A stretch of 64,000 nt of DNA from Osedax fenrisi (lineage: Eukaryota > Annelida > Polychaeta > Sabellida > Siboglinidae), in contig OZ025244.1 in NCBI GenBank assembly GCA_964019155.1, positions 23,820,375 through 23,884,374 of the forward strand, written 5' to 3'. Position 1 is the first letter of the stretch. Each line of letters starts with the position of its first letter. This document shows, piece after piece, positions 1-11,358 of the stretch. A program made the position numbers and the translations under genes. The notes below the pieces were generated by a model. It was not told the DNA's origin, made no database searches, and worked only from the letters and a program-made list of their open reading frames with translations.

Positions 1-562
1 ACATGTAAATAGATACGAAAATGACACGTTTTAAAAACTCTTCAACTTGAAATATTTTATATATTTTTACATAATTGTTACGCATTTGTAATAATAATAA
101 TTCATTCTATAATATGTTTGTCTTTTTTTTTATTATATACATTTGTTTTATAATAGGAGTAATTCAAAAAATAAAAAAAAAATTAAGAAAAACAGAAATA
201 CATTTTTTATTATTAGATTATTTTTGTTTTGAGACAATAGTATTATGTATTTCAATGTTTTCTAAATATTCTGAAAATTATAGCAATTTTTATTGAATAG
301 AAAAAAAGTTCCTGACTTATTAGTAAACCAACATTCATAAAATCAATATTCTGAGAAAACAGCTATCAAAGTTTAGTGAAATATTGTCATGCACTTATAA
401 GAATCATACACTTTAAATATCATACAAATTAATAACATCATTTATACTCATAAATATAGTGAATTTAATTATAATCTTTTCATGAAATGATTGATAAATA
501 ATTATATATCTTGTTTTCAATATAATATTTTTTTTTTTTTAAATACAATTTTGAACGTAGTG
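1..562. other. AT-rich intergenic sequence, no gene seen
   Basis: Very AT-rich sequence with A and T homopolymers. The one open frame here (75-296) is made almost entirely of codons expected in random AT-rich DNA and has no recognisable motif, so I do not call a gene. Confidence 0.6.
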
Positions 563-894
563 CTTCCCCTTAATACGGAAACCCTATAACCAATAAGCGC
601 GTAGCGTGTGAACTATTTTGATTTTCATAAAAAGTCGCGGGCGTTATAATATTAATAACACCAATAAAGCTAAATATAAAAATGTTATTATTTAGATACT
701 ATTAATTTGTATTATTAATAAATAAAATAATACAAATTAAAATATTAATTACTAATTAAATTTATATTAAATTATTCATAAAATTAATTATAAATAATGT
801 AATTGTAATTTATCTCATTGGTTCATCAATAATATAAATTGTATCTAGTGGTATATAGGGTGTCCGTATTATAACATAGGGTGTCCGTCATATG
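563..894 (+). mobile_element. Partial MITE, ACGGACA family (copy A1)
   Basis: The stretch from CTTAATACGGAAACCC to GGGTGTCCGT matches the middle and right part of the same family found complete at 25825-26761 (shared landmarks: CCAATAAGCGCG, ACCAATAAAGC, TATAGGGTGTCCGTATTATAAC). It lacks both termini and runs directly into copy A2, which carries much of the same sequence in reverse orientation. Together the two form an imperfect inverted repeat of roughly 850 bp. Confidence 0.7.
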
Positions 895-896
895 TA

Positions 897-1537
897 GGGG
901 AAAGTAACCTAATACGGACACTTTAACAATAAAGGGTCTTAACTTTTTATGACTCATTATTTTTATTCAAAAATTACAACATATTAATATTATATGATTA
1001 TAGATATTATAATGATTTTAAAATTTTATTTAATCTTTTAATTCCATAGATAACGGGGGTATCCGTATTCGGTACCCATGTCCGAATACGGACACCCTGT
1101 GTTATAATACGGACACCTTATATACCTCTAGATAAACTATATATTATTGATGAATCAATCAGACAAATTACAATTACGTTATTTAAAATTAATTTTATTA
1201 AAAATATATTATAATTTAATTAGTTAACAATTTATTTATTTTTATAATATTTTAATTAATAATACAATTTAAGTATCTAAATAATAATTTTTTTAGAATC
1301 AGCTTTATTGGTGGTATTAATATTATAAGGCACGCAATTTTTATGAAAATCAGAATTGTTCATACGCTGAGCGCTGATTGGTTATAGGGTATCCGTATTA
1401 AGACATTTAGAGTGTCCGTATTAGGAACTTATATGACCTCTAGATATATGCATATAACTTAATGAATATACAAATATTGAATCATAAAATGTTAAGACCA
1501 TTTATTGTTAAAGTGTCCGTAATATGTTACTTTCCCC
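897..1537 (-). mobile_element. Rearranged MITE, ACGGACA family (copy A2), same end at both termini
   Basis: It starts GGGGAAAGTAACCTAATACG, preceded by TA, and ends GTTACTTTCCCC. Both termini match the right-hand end of the standard element (the block reading ATTGTTAAAGTGTCCGTA), once in each orientation. The interior (1030-1450) is the standard element in reverse orientation, including the internal GGTACCCATGTCCGAATACG palindrome. The standard left-end block with CTCGGTATCTCAGAAACC is missing. No coding capacity. Confidence 0.8.
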
Positions 1538-1879
1538 AACATATATTATATATTTTATAATTATAAAAATAATAAATGCAATTAAGTATATTATCCATTC
1601 TTATAATTTGAATACATGATAAATCCTGTGACGTGTTGGGGAATTTTTATTTTAGAATTTGATGCTTACTAAAATATCGATATATTTTAATTTATTTATT
1701 CAAATGATTACATTTTTTTCTAAAATATTAATAATATATGATTTAACATTTTATATTTTAAATTTTTGTGATACATTATATATTTTTCTATGAATTGGTT
1801 TATATTGAAACACTAATTTCAATATTTTTTTATATTTTAGGGGTATTGGTTAATAGTTTCAACAATATCCGATAAGTAA

Positions 1880-1925
<46 letters not shown>

Positions 1926-2031
1926 AATCATATTATATAAAATATATAATTTTTAAATTTTTAGACAGATTTATTGACTACCTATAGGTATCTACCTATT
2001 TATTGACTATCTATAGACAATAATATCAATT

Positions 2032-2077
<46 letters not shown>

Positions 2078-3386
2078 GTAATTTCTATATTATTGGTTGT
2101 TTCTGAAAATCAAAAGTTTAATATTGTTTAATATTGACTAAAATCTAATTTTTAGTTAATCTAATTTATTATATATAATATTGTATTTTCAAATATATAA
2201 TATACATGTTTTTATGTAAATGATACAGTAAAAATGTCTTATATGTTACATATAATATGTATCAGTTTTTTGAAATTGTATATTAAATTAGATATTTTCG
2301 TCGGACAAAACACCATATGTTATTTATATAATGATTACGATTATCTAAAAGTGTAGATTTAATTATATAATATATTTTTATAATATTTGTAACATTAATA
2401 CTTATTTTATTACAAATAGCAATACTCTATTATATTGTGAAATTTTTATATTTGTTAGAAAAAGAAGTGAATCTACGAGTAGAATAACGAAACAACTTAC
2501 TCTTTATGAAAGGATATTTCTTTATATCAAAAGCAAACTGAGAAAACAATACCACAATTCTTTTAATATATTGCAAATTATACCATTTTTATTTACAAGT
2601 AAGTAACAATATAATAATTATTGTAATACTAATACTACTACTATTGTACGACTGTACTATTGTATATATTATATATTACGTACAGTGTACGTAAAGTAAA
2701 AGATAGATAATGTATGGTGTAAACTATATGTAGTAGGTCATATAATTCTATACACTATATAATTATGTATCGATAAACCAATGCGTATGCATAACTTAAA
2801 ATATTTAAAGTTATTTAATTATTTTGATTTAATATATTTTATATTACATAACAAAACAATAATATATGTATTTTTTGTAAGGATACATGCTGTTTTATGG
2901 ACATTGTATTATAGCCTATAATTTATAGGCATATTTGATATCTTTGATATCTTACATATTATATATTATATCATATCATATCTTATATATATATTTTACT
3001 TTGCAATCGGCTTAAAAAAATAAATAATATTTCAATCGTTGTAGTTCAAAATCCATTATTATATTATTATTATAAATATCATGCATATAATATATAATTA
3101 TATTTTATAATATTTTTATTAATAGATTATAATCTGATAATTATTAGTGTGTTTTCGAAAATATTTATTTAATTTATTATTATTACGACTTTTTTATATT
3201 AGGGTAATGCAATACATATTATATATATGATATTTTCATAAATGTAAGGGAGTATTTAGGTATGTGAAAATAATAAGTATAAACTGTTAAATGTTATCAC
3301 TTAATTTCAACAGTATGTAATTTATTACATTACGATTAGGAGATGATCCAGTATTGATATTGGGTATACTGTAAAAAAAAGTAGGG
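1538..3386. other. AT-rich intergenic sequence with (TA)n arrays
   Basis: No gene seen. It contains (TA)n arrays at about 1881-1922 and 2037-2072 and short TATAT-type repeats. No frame or splice pattern supports coding. Confidence 0.6.
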
Positions 3387-3394
3387 GACAACAA

Positions 3395-3953
3395 TAGTGC
3401 TGTAAAATTTCAAATCTCAAATATCAAATCTCATATCTTTTTTTTTCGGTTCGGTTCAAATCTTTAATTTTCGGGTATTTTGAAAGATTTGATGGTCTCA
3501 AATCTTTATTTTAAATTTAGTTTCGGTTCGGGTATCATGTCGGGTAATTTTTCGGGTAACGATCAATTAACATAATTATGTAATTAGTTTCTTTAAACTA
3601 TTTTAAAATATCAATTAAAATGTATAGATAGTATCTATTAGATACTATTAATTCGATCATCAGTTATGCCACCTATATGATAATATATTTAAAATAGAAT
3701 AATGTTATCAAGGACACCGTGTCCTTGATTTATTATCCATTAATAACAATATTTAAAAATTAATACGTATATCCTGCATATTCCTGAAGAAATATCATTA
3801 GATTAAGTTTAAATGATTTATACACTGTACTATTTTATAAAAATGTTAATTTATAAAACGTTTAAAACTATATTTGTCTACAAGTACATTTTGAATAAAT
3901 ATTTGACACCATGGTATATATATATAGTCTAAATATAATATTTATATTTAGCC

Positions 3954-3995
<42 letters not shown>

Positions 3996-4599
3996 TGTGG
4001 TGTATATAGTATATAGGATTCCCCGTACACCTTTACTAAATACTATATACTGATATATATGATTATTAGAATAGTAACGTATTCAATAATTCAAGTAATT
4101 AATAATTATTTATTGTTAATTATTTAATTATAATTTATTAATTAATAATTATTTATAAATTAATTATTAGTATTATTAATTAATAATAATTATTTATTAA
4201 TTATTATAATTATTTATTAATTATTATATTATTTATTAATTATTATAATTATTTATTAATTATTATAATTATTTATTAATTATTATAATTATTTATTTAT
4301 TATTATAATTATTTATTATTTATTATAATTAATAATTAATTTAATTAATAATAATTATTTATTAATTAATTTATTATTATTAAATATAATTAATTAATTA
4401 ATATCTCATTTTTTTCTTCATTAACTTATTATAAAATATTATTAAAAGATTTGATGTTCTCGAGAACATACCTAAATATGAGAGATTTGAAGTTCTCGAG
4501 AACTTGATATTTTTTTAAAGATTTGAAGTTCTCGAGAACAACAATTTTAAGATTTGAAGTTCTCGAAAACAACCAAGTATTTGAAATTTTACAGCACTA
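3395..4599. mobile_element. Non-autonomous hAT-type transposon with exact 8-bp target duplication
   Basis: The terminal inverted repeats are TAGTGCTGTAAAATTTCAAA on the left and its exact reverse complement on the right (ending at 4599). GACAACAA occurs on both sides (3387-3394 and 4600-4607), a perfect 8-bp target duplication as expected for hAT transposases. The interior has no coding frame: TTCGGTTCGG-type repeats near the left end, (TA)n at 3958-3992, a long ATTAATTATT-type low-complexity block (4080-4400), and four copies of GAAGTTCTCGAGAAC-like palindromic motifs near the right end (4449-4570). The exact duplication suggests a fairly recent insertion. Confidence 0.92.
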
Positions 4600-4607
4600 G
4601 ACAACAA

Positions 4608-5180
4608 CTCATTTTTATCTATAATAAAAATTTCCCTATATATATATATAGTTTTATAATTGTACTTTATACAGTAATCGCAAAATATAATATTATGAGT
4701 GATGTACCCTAATTAGGGTACACCATGGACCAATGCACTAGGGTACAATGCAATGATTTGTTAGAGTACATTACTACTATTTATACTATTTATACTATAT
4801 ACAAAAATATTAAATTATAGTTCTGCTTTAAATTATAGTTATAGTTCTACATGTACCCTAGTTAGGGTACAATATATAACACATTCGGTAGGGTATAGTA
4901 CTTTATATTGTTAGGGTACATACTAACTATTTTTAGGGTACACCATGTTCAGAAATATAAAATTATTCAAATTTACCCTAATATAATTAACGCGATGTGT
5001 GGTGGTTGTAAGGCACAACTATAATGAATTACAAATATGTGAAATAATGTAAACAGAAATGGATGGAAAATTATAGGCTGAGCTTACGATTGATATAAAG
5101 AAAGTTTCTTTACATAGAAAGAAATCTTTCTTTACTTCGATGATGCTTACATGTGGTAGTTGCGATATATATATATATAT
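4608..5180. repeat. Cluster of GGGTACA motifs in AT-rich DNA
   Basis: Between about 4707 and 4980 the motif AGGGTACA or its complement TGTACCCT recurs at least seven times, twice as the palindromic pair GTACCCTAATTAGGGTAC or a close variant. This resembles the subterminal repeat blocks of the TA-flanked MITEs elsewhere in the window. No convincing terminal inverted repeats were found, so the element boundaries are unknown. No gene is seen. Confidence 0.5.
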
Positions 5181-5369
5181 TGATTGATTGATTGATTGAT
5201 TGAATGTTTATTTAGACACTTAAATAAATCATAAATGATTTCTCAAAGGTGTATATAATAGAATACAAATAATAAAAGTAGGTAAACAATAAATACCAAT
5301 AATAATAATACAATAAAATAGAATAAGCCGTACGGAAATTAATTAATAAAATAATAATGACAAACAATA

Positions 5370-7481
5370 TTAATAATTCAGGTTACCACCTGAGATCAAT
5401 TGTTGTATATATTTCATGAATGTTTTATGCGATTTTATGGATCTAATATAGGGCGGGAGTGAATTCCATAGCTTAGGACCAATATAACTCAGTGCCCGAG
5501 TATTCATTTTTGAGGGACGTAGAATAGGGGTAGATAGAAGGTGAGATGCATGGTTTCTAAGTGATGGAAGGGGAGCTCTTTGTACTAGAGAAGCAGAAAT
5601 ATATGAAGGGCAATTTGAAGAGTATATTGAGGAATGAACAATATATAATATGCGATAAGCAGAGCGTTTGTTAAATGTGAACCATGGAGATATGTGTTGG
5701 TATGAGGAAGTAGAGGAATGATCTCGAATACGTAGGTTATATTTTGTACGGATTGATGAACGAATAACTCGATTTAAGGGAGAGATAGATGATAATGGAA
5801 TATTTATAAGGATTGAGGAACAGTAATCTATGCGTGAGGGTACAAGGGAATTAACTAGAGTTTTAGTAAGAGATACAGTAATTGATTTTCGTATTTTTCT
5901 AATTCTAAATAGATGATAATTTGCAGATTTAGTGATGGCAGTAATATGAGGAATGAAGGAAAGTGTAGAATCAAAAAGTACACCTAAGTTAGATGCAGTA
6001 GGAGAAGGAGATATTACAATATTATCAATAAGAAAAGGAGGGAAGTAAGTTGGTGATGGAGAAAGATTCAACAATGTAGTTTTGGAAGTATTAAGGAGAA
6101 GATTATTAGAAATAAGCCATTCTTTAATGTCATTAGCACAATTAGAGAGTTGATTATTGAGACCTGGTGATGAATTAGTTGGAAGAAACATATATAGTTG
6201 TATGTCATCTGCATAAAGATGGTAATATATATTTGGATATTTAGATATTATGGATGGTAATGGGTATACATAAATTGAGAAAAGTGAAGGACCGAGTACT
6301 GATCCCTGGGGAACACCATATTTCATAGGAGAAGGGGAAGAAAAAGAATTATATATTTTTACACTGCTACTACGGTCAAATAGATATGAAGTAAACCATG
6401 AGAGGGCAAGGTCTCTAACTCCAAGCAGGTGTAGACGGGACAGTAGAATTTTGTGATCAAGCGTATCGAAAGCACTGGATATGTCCAGCATTACTAGTTG
6501 ACAGCAGTTTTTAGTATTAAGGGTAGAAGTGATTACATCAATTACGTTTAGTAGTGCTGTTTCTGTGGAGTGTCCTCGGCGAAAGCCACTTTGTTGAGGA
6601 ATATGGAGATTATTGGCGGTTAAATATGAGATTAGTTGACGAGAGACAACTCTTTCCAAAATTTTACTCACCAAAGGTAGCTGAGAAATTGGGCGATAAT
6701 TGAGAAGTGAATCAGGATCGAGTGAAGGTTTTTTAAGAATGGGAGTGATTATTGCTTGTTTAAAAATTGAAGGGACAGTACCGGAATTTAGGAAATATGA
6801 GATGATGTTACAGATAGTTGGACATAGATAATCGGAGTAAAGTTTAAAAATAGATAGTGGAACAGGATCGGAGGGAGATATCGAAGAGGATGCATTTAGT
6901 AGTTTAGATATGAGAGATATATGTGGCGGACGAAAAAAACTTAAGAAAACAGATATAGGTGTGGTAACTATGATTGAGGGATAATTGGCAGTAAGGGTAT
7001 GGTTATTTATCTTTATTATGATGGAGTCAATCTTATTAGAAAATGTTTTGGAGAAAAGACAGCTTAATTGTAATGGAGAAATGTTAATTATAGATGGTAG
7101 TAATGCTGGTTTTGGGGGAGATAACAACTTATTAGCTAGTCTGAAAAGTCGTCGGTTATCAGAAGCAAGATCATTTATAACCTGAGTGTAATAGCTAGAT
7201 TTGGCATAGGAAATTGCTAACTTGTAGATCTTACGTTGCTCAATGAATGAAGCTCTAGAAGATGAAGATCTCAAGGATATGTATGTTCTTTCAGATTTAC
7301 GAAGTGATCGTTTCAAGGACATGAGGTGGGAAGTAAACCATGGGGTATCAGGATGTAGAGTTACTGATATAGTTTTTGAAGGCGCATGTTTATCGAGAAG
7401 ATGGGATAGTATGGAATTTAATACAACTGGAGAATAACAGTAGTCACCTAAAGCAGAATGTAAGTCAGCTAAGAATATCAT
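5370..7481 (-). CDS. LINE ORF2, reverse transcriptase portion (frame-shifted from the endonuclease)
   Basis: This is the RNA-dependent DNA polymerase of a CR1/L2-group LINE, which copies element RNA onto nicked target DNA. In the 703-residue frame I see the fingers motif NYRPISQL, the block GFRRGHSTETALLNVI, the catalytic motif A region LDISSAFDTLDH, YGVPQGSVLGP (motif B) and YADDIQLYM (motif C, catalytic DD). The C-terminal domain ends with a LWNSLPPYIRS-like block typical of this group, and the stop is close to the 3' tail. The polymerase frame is intact over this length, but its first about 13 residues repeat sequence also present upstream because of the 122-bp duplication. It is therefore cut off from the endonuclease and the copy is probably inactive. 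Clade placement within CR1/L2/Rex1 is inference. Confidence 0.93.
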   Translation of the reverse strand: MIFLADLHSALGDYCYSPVVLNSILSHLLDKHAPSKTISVTLHPDTPWFTSHLMSLKRSLRKSERTYISLRSSSSRASFIEQRKIYKLAISYAKSSYYTQVINDLASDNRRLFRLANKLLSPPKPALLPSIINISPLQLSCLFSKTFSNKIDSIIIKINNHTLTANYPSIIVTTPISVFLSFFRPPHISLISKLLNASSSISPSDPVPLSIFKLYSDYLCPTICNIISYFLNSGTVPSIFKQAIITPILKKPSLDPDSLLNYRPISQLPLVSKILERVVSRQLISYLTANNLHIPQQSGFRRGHSTETALLNVIDVITSTLNTKNCCQLVMLDISSAFDTLDHKILLSRLHLLGVRDLALSWFTSYLFDRSSSVKIYNSFSSPSPMKYGVPQGSVLGPSLFSIYVYPLPSIISKYPNIYYHLYADDIQLYMFLPTNSSPGLNNQLSNCANDIKEWLISNNLLLNTSKTTLLNLSPSPTYFPPFLIDNIVISPSPTASNLGVLFDSTLSFIPHITAITKSANYHLFRIRKIRKSITVSLTKTLVNSLVPSRIDYCSSILINIPLSSISPLNRVIRSSIRTKYNLRIRDHSSTSSYQHISPWFTFNKRSAYRILYIVHSSIYSSNCPSYISASLVQRAPLPSLRNHASHLLSTPILRPSKMNTRALSYIGPKLWNSLPPYIRSIKSHKTFMKYIQQLISGGNLNY

Positions 7482-7686
7482 GGAATTAATTTTCTTAATG
7501 GGTCTGTATGTAATACGTGTTTTCTGAGTAAGAGTGATAGTAAAGTTAGTTTTGAATGAGATAAGTCACCTAAAGCAGAATGTAAGTCAGCTAAGAATAT
7601 CATGGAATTAATTTTCTTAATGGGTCTGTATGTAATACGTGTTTTCTGAGTAAGAGTGATAGTAAAGTTAGTTTTGAATGAGATAA
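7443..7686. repeat. 122-bp tandem duplication inside the LINE
   Basis: The segment starting GTCACCTAAAGCAGAATG at 7443 recurs nearly identically at 7565, a period of 122 bp. Since 122 is not a multiple of three, the second copy shifts the ORF2 frame between the endonuclease and reverse transcriptase domains. The near identity of the copies points to a recent event. Confidence 0.93.
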
Positions 7687-8323
7687 GGAAGTGATCGGAA
7701 AGTAGATCAAGCCTAGAAATATTACTCACCACGAGTTTAGAATGGAGAGAACTGGAGAATACAAGATCAATAATATTGCCATTTATATGAGTTGGGAAAT
7801 TGACATGTTGTGATAGGGATAATGAATGTGTTAAATTAGTGAACATAATATGTGGATTTGAGGTAGCATTAAAATGATAGTTGAAATCACCAAGTATAAT
7901 AGGGTGGTATGTGGGTGAACTAATGAGATCAGTAGCAAGATCGTTAAACTCACTTAGAAAGGAAGCGAATTCTGGTTTTGGCGGTCTATAAATTACAGTA
8001 ATGGATATAGATTTGTGTTTTTGGGTGAATGATATGGTTAAGCAGTCAGAGTAGGAGAAGTTATGGGATATGGATATACATGGTAAAGGTAGAGAAGTTT
8101 TTACGAGGAAGCCAACCCCACCACCACGACCTGATAATCGTGGCGATAAGATTAATGTATAACCAAAATTGTGAAATAGGGCAAATATGTCGGAATCATC
8201 TTGAGAGATCCATGTTTCCGTTAAAGCAATAATACTGAAATTGCACTTTTTAAGGAATGGTAATAAGAGTGAGGCATTGGAACGAAGAGAACGAATATTT
8301 ATTAGGGCAATGTGTTCAGATAG
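7478..8323 (-). pseudogene. LINE ORF2, APE-type endonuclease portion (disrupted)
   Basis: This would be the apurinic-type endonuclease that nicks target DNA. Reading the minus strand from 8323 the frame is open and shows INIRSLRSNA, IIALTETWIS (conserved Glu region), GRGGGVGFLV, VIYRPPK and ILGDFNYH (the GDFN motif), then LLSDHFLISF (the catalytic SDH). It continues in frame to 7478. The end of this frame is an artefact of the 122-bp duplication, after which the protein runs out of frame relative to the polymerase. The first codon, CUA, directly follows the UGA that ends ORF1, in the same frame. No AUG lies near the domain start, so translation would need readthrough or reinitiation. Confidence 0.88.
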
Positions 8324-9298
8324 TCATGCAGATTTAGTTAGAGAGGGTGTAGATATATGATTAGATTTTAGTGAATCAACAACTGGGACATTTGTGATGG
8401 TGGAATTATTTAAATCAATAGATGGAGTTGATATTACAGGAATATAAGGGGAGTTGGAATTTTCAGAAGGATTATTAGGTGTGGGGTCTGAATTAGTATT
8501 AATGGAGAGATTACTAAATGAGGGAACGGAAGATTTAAATTTAAGGTAGGAAGATTCCCAGTGAATAAGGAGAGTTGGAGGTATGGTAATAGGTGGAAGA
8601 GACCAGTCAATATAATTATATATAAGTCGTAATTCAAATGACTTTGTATATGTATTAAATATGGGTTTAGTATGTATAGGGGTTAGTTTTAATATATATG
8701 CATGATAAAGGATTTTACCTAATAAACGGGTTTTATAAGGTAGGGAATTTCGTATATATAGGTGTGAGAATCGGGGATTAAATTTAGTAGATCTAAATCT
8801 ACTGAAAAACATGTCACAAAATGATTTACTAGAGAATTGGATGATTGCATTGTTATGTTTAAATTTGACTATAGAAATAGATATTTTAGGCAGTAGCATA
8901 TGTATAAGGATTGATGAAATGAATTCTGTATTCATATCAGAGGTCTTTAAATGTTCAATGACAAGTGAATTGTTACGAATGATATTATTTAGTTGACGTT
9001 TACGAGGTATATGAAGAGTATAGGGTGTGGTAGAATTAGGAGGTACATGGTGGACGATAGGAGCTTTAATAGGGATAGGAGACGAAGATGATATAATAGC
9101 AGATGCATACGATTTATGATAAGGGAAAGGTGATGGGATATTAGCGGTTATGAAGGATGGGGGGAAAGTTTTAAGTTCCATAAGTTTGGGAATTCTTAAT
9201 TGGGCAGGTATAGGAGGTCGGATGGGGGGATTATTACGATGTATAGGAGTAGGGGTAACTAGAGGAGAGGAGAATGTAGTAGATGTATTTGATGAGTT

Positions 9299-9302
<4 letters not shown>
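8324..9302 (-). CDS. LINE ORF1, nucleic-acid-binding-type protein, N-terminus not resolved
   Basis: An open frame upstream of the endonuclease, ending in TGA at 8326-8324. A start Met is available at 9181 (285 residues), but the frame stays open upstream to the (TA)n array at about 9302, so the true start is uncertain and may be lost. The N-terminal part is rich in Pro, Ser and Thr. The middle (about residues 65-175 from Met 9181) has a hydrophobic, RRM-like alternation with a KFNPRFSHLYIRNSLP block resembling ORF1 RRMs of this LINE group. The C-terminal part is low-complexity Ser/Asn/Thr. No zinc knuckle is seen. The domain assignment is inference; the position relative to the endonuclease is clear. 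Confidence 0.7.
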
Positions 9303-9344
<42 letters not shown>

Positions 9345-10096
9345 GTGTGTGTGTATATATGTTTATGTTTGTGTGAGTGTTTGTTAATTGAATAATCTAT
9401 GTAATATAATTATTTCATTTTCATACACAATTTTATATTTACAAATATATCATTACGACATTTGTATTAAAATTATATATCATGGTCATTTTTGTCAAAA
9501 ATTATCATGGAAACATTATCAAATTACTTCATATTATTTAATCATATATATAGATTAAGTGTCAATTAATTTTAATTACATAAATTATAAGTTATGTGAC
9601 ATATATTTATTTTTATAATATTACCAAGTACATGTCCTTGATATTATTTTACAAATTTAACCCAATTATATGAAACCATATTGGCTACAAGACTCCCGCA
9701 ATCACATTATGTTATAGATTTTATAAATATGTAAACAAGCACACATACATATATGATTATATATATAGACAAATTTAATACACACATACACACATACACA
9801 TACACATATACACATATACACACATACACATTATGGGTATTACATTACTAAATTAGATTACAATTGTAAAAATAAATATTTAATATTTTATTATATTAAT
9901 ATATTTAGGTAAATTATAGAATATGGGTATTACATTACTAAATTAGATTACAATTGTAAAAATAAATATTTAATATTTTATTATATTAATATATTTAGGT
10001 AAATTATAGAATCTAAATTAAAAATAAAAAATAAAAAATATTTAATAGTTTTTGATAAATTACAATATTCATACTTTTATTTTTTTTAAAACAATA

Positions 10097-10144
<48 letters not shown>

Positions 10145-10559
10145 TACCTAGCCTTATTAAACAACATGTATATATATACAATTACCTAGCCTTATTAAAC
10201 AACATGTATATATATATATATATATATAATAACACATTATATATGGATATAGATATTATATTATTTATCAATTAACATGTTAATACATGTTACATTTATA
10301 TTGTACACATTTAATAATGATATTATACACAACTATCCATAGATATGTCATGTCTACTACTGAGTATATTTTTTATTGCACCAATTGAAAAACCCATGAA
10401 TTATATAATGAAACAATTAGGTTAACTTCTAAAAAACCTATTATTTCTAAATTATTATTTCATTATAATCTAGTAAATATACATGTATGTACAACATATT
10501 AATATTAATATATGTTTTGTATATTAATGCTAATTCTTAAAGTAGTCGAAAATAAAAAT

Positions 10560-10601
<42 letters not shown>

Positions 10602-11040
10602 TACATGTATACATTACTTAATTTCTTCAATGTATTATCAAAATAACATAATCTTATAATATATTACCAATATGGTAGTTATTTTATCGTAAAAATGTTC
10701 CATAAGATATATTGTTAACTCTGATATATTTGCATGTATAATAATATCTCTAAACGTAAACAATAATGTAATAATTAGGAGTACTCCTTACGTTTAGATA
10801 CGTATCTAAGAAATTAAGTGGATTTATCGTTATGAACGTTATAACTATAATTAATAGTTAATAGTAAAACAATAATAGTATAACTATAGTATAACGTATA
10901 CGTAATACACATATGTATTTATTAAGTATACACATCATTATAATATAACATGATAACTATACCCGCATAGTTTTTTAATAATGTAAATATCATAACAGCA
11001 TGTATACATATATACTATTATAATATTGTTATACATATTT
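9303..11040. other. AT-rich intergenic sequence with microsatellites and two short tandem duplications
   Basis: It contains (TA)n at 9303-9342, CACATA-rich sequence at 9780-9830, a 90-bp tandem duplication at 9833-10012, a 40-odd-bp duplication of ACAATTACCTAGCCTTATT at about 10140-10215, and (TA)n at about 10093-10140 and 10563-10595. No coding sequence is recognised. The upstream exon(s) of the membrane-protein gene at 11045 must lie here or further upstream, but I could not identify them. Confidence 0.5.
9833..10012. repeat. 90-bp tandem duplication
   Basis: The block beginning ATGGGTATTACATTACTAAA at 9833 is repeated essentially identically at 9923. No coding content. Confidence 0.9.
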
Positions 11041-11044
11041 ATAG

Positions 11045-11227
11045 ACTATGAGATTTTATTAGCCATTGGAGTTTGCATGACTTATGTTCTGGCTGGAATT
11101 TCAATGATTCCGATAATGAGTGGACAATCTCCTTATAAAAAGAATGTTAAAGAATTTCAAACGAACACAATTAATTATATTAACCTAATGAAGAAGTTAG
11201 CATTTTCCTTTTTTGGATTAGTAACAG
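11045..11227 (+). CDS. Internal exon of a small multi-pass membrane protein
   Basis: An internal exon bounded by an acceptor (TTTATAG before ACTATGAG) and a donor (AACAG|GTTTGT). It starts and ends in phase 1. It encodes about 60 residues: a hydrophobic segment EILLAIGVCMTYVLAGISMI, a short polar loop with SGQSPYKKNVKEFQ, and the start of a second hydrophobic segment, MKKLAFSFFGLV. Joining it to the exon at 11359 keeps the frame (G plus TG gives Val) and completes the second segment. I do not recognise the family. The 5' part of the gene is not identified. Codon use is less AT-random than surrounding spurious frames, and the splice sites are good. Confidence 0.72.
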
Positions 11228-11277
11228 GTTTGTTTATATTAACTGTAACTTAATGTATGCATAATATTCTATGAAAG

Positions 11278-11322
<45 letters not shown>

Positions 11323-11358
11323 TAATAAGTATACCTATTAATTTATTTATTATTTCAG

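Larger units (their letters stand above)
5181..9302 (-). mobile_element. CR1/L2-like non-LTR retrotransposon (LINE), probably 5'-truncated
   Basis: A minus-strand LINE of about 4.1 kb. Reading 5' to 3' on the minus strand it has ORF1 (9302-8324), an APE-type endonuclease (about 8320-7565), a reverse transcriptase (7481-5370) and a short 3' region. It ends in a tetranucleotide tail, (ATCA)n on the minus strand, seen as TGATTGATTGATTGAT at 5181-5202. ORF1 is still open where the element meets a (TA)n array at about 9302, so the 5' end is probably missing. A 122-bp tandem duplication breaks the second ORF. Confidence 0.93.

Noticed and set aside
6985..7437. Two plus-strand frames opposite the LINE reverse transcriptase
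   Set aside because: Antisense shadows of the intact polymerase frame on the minus strand.
8434..9395. Further frames overlapping LINE ORF1 on both strands
   Set aside because: Shadows of ORF1, the last one running into (TA)n.
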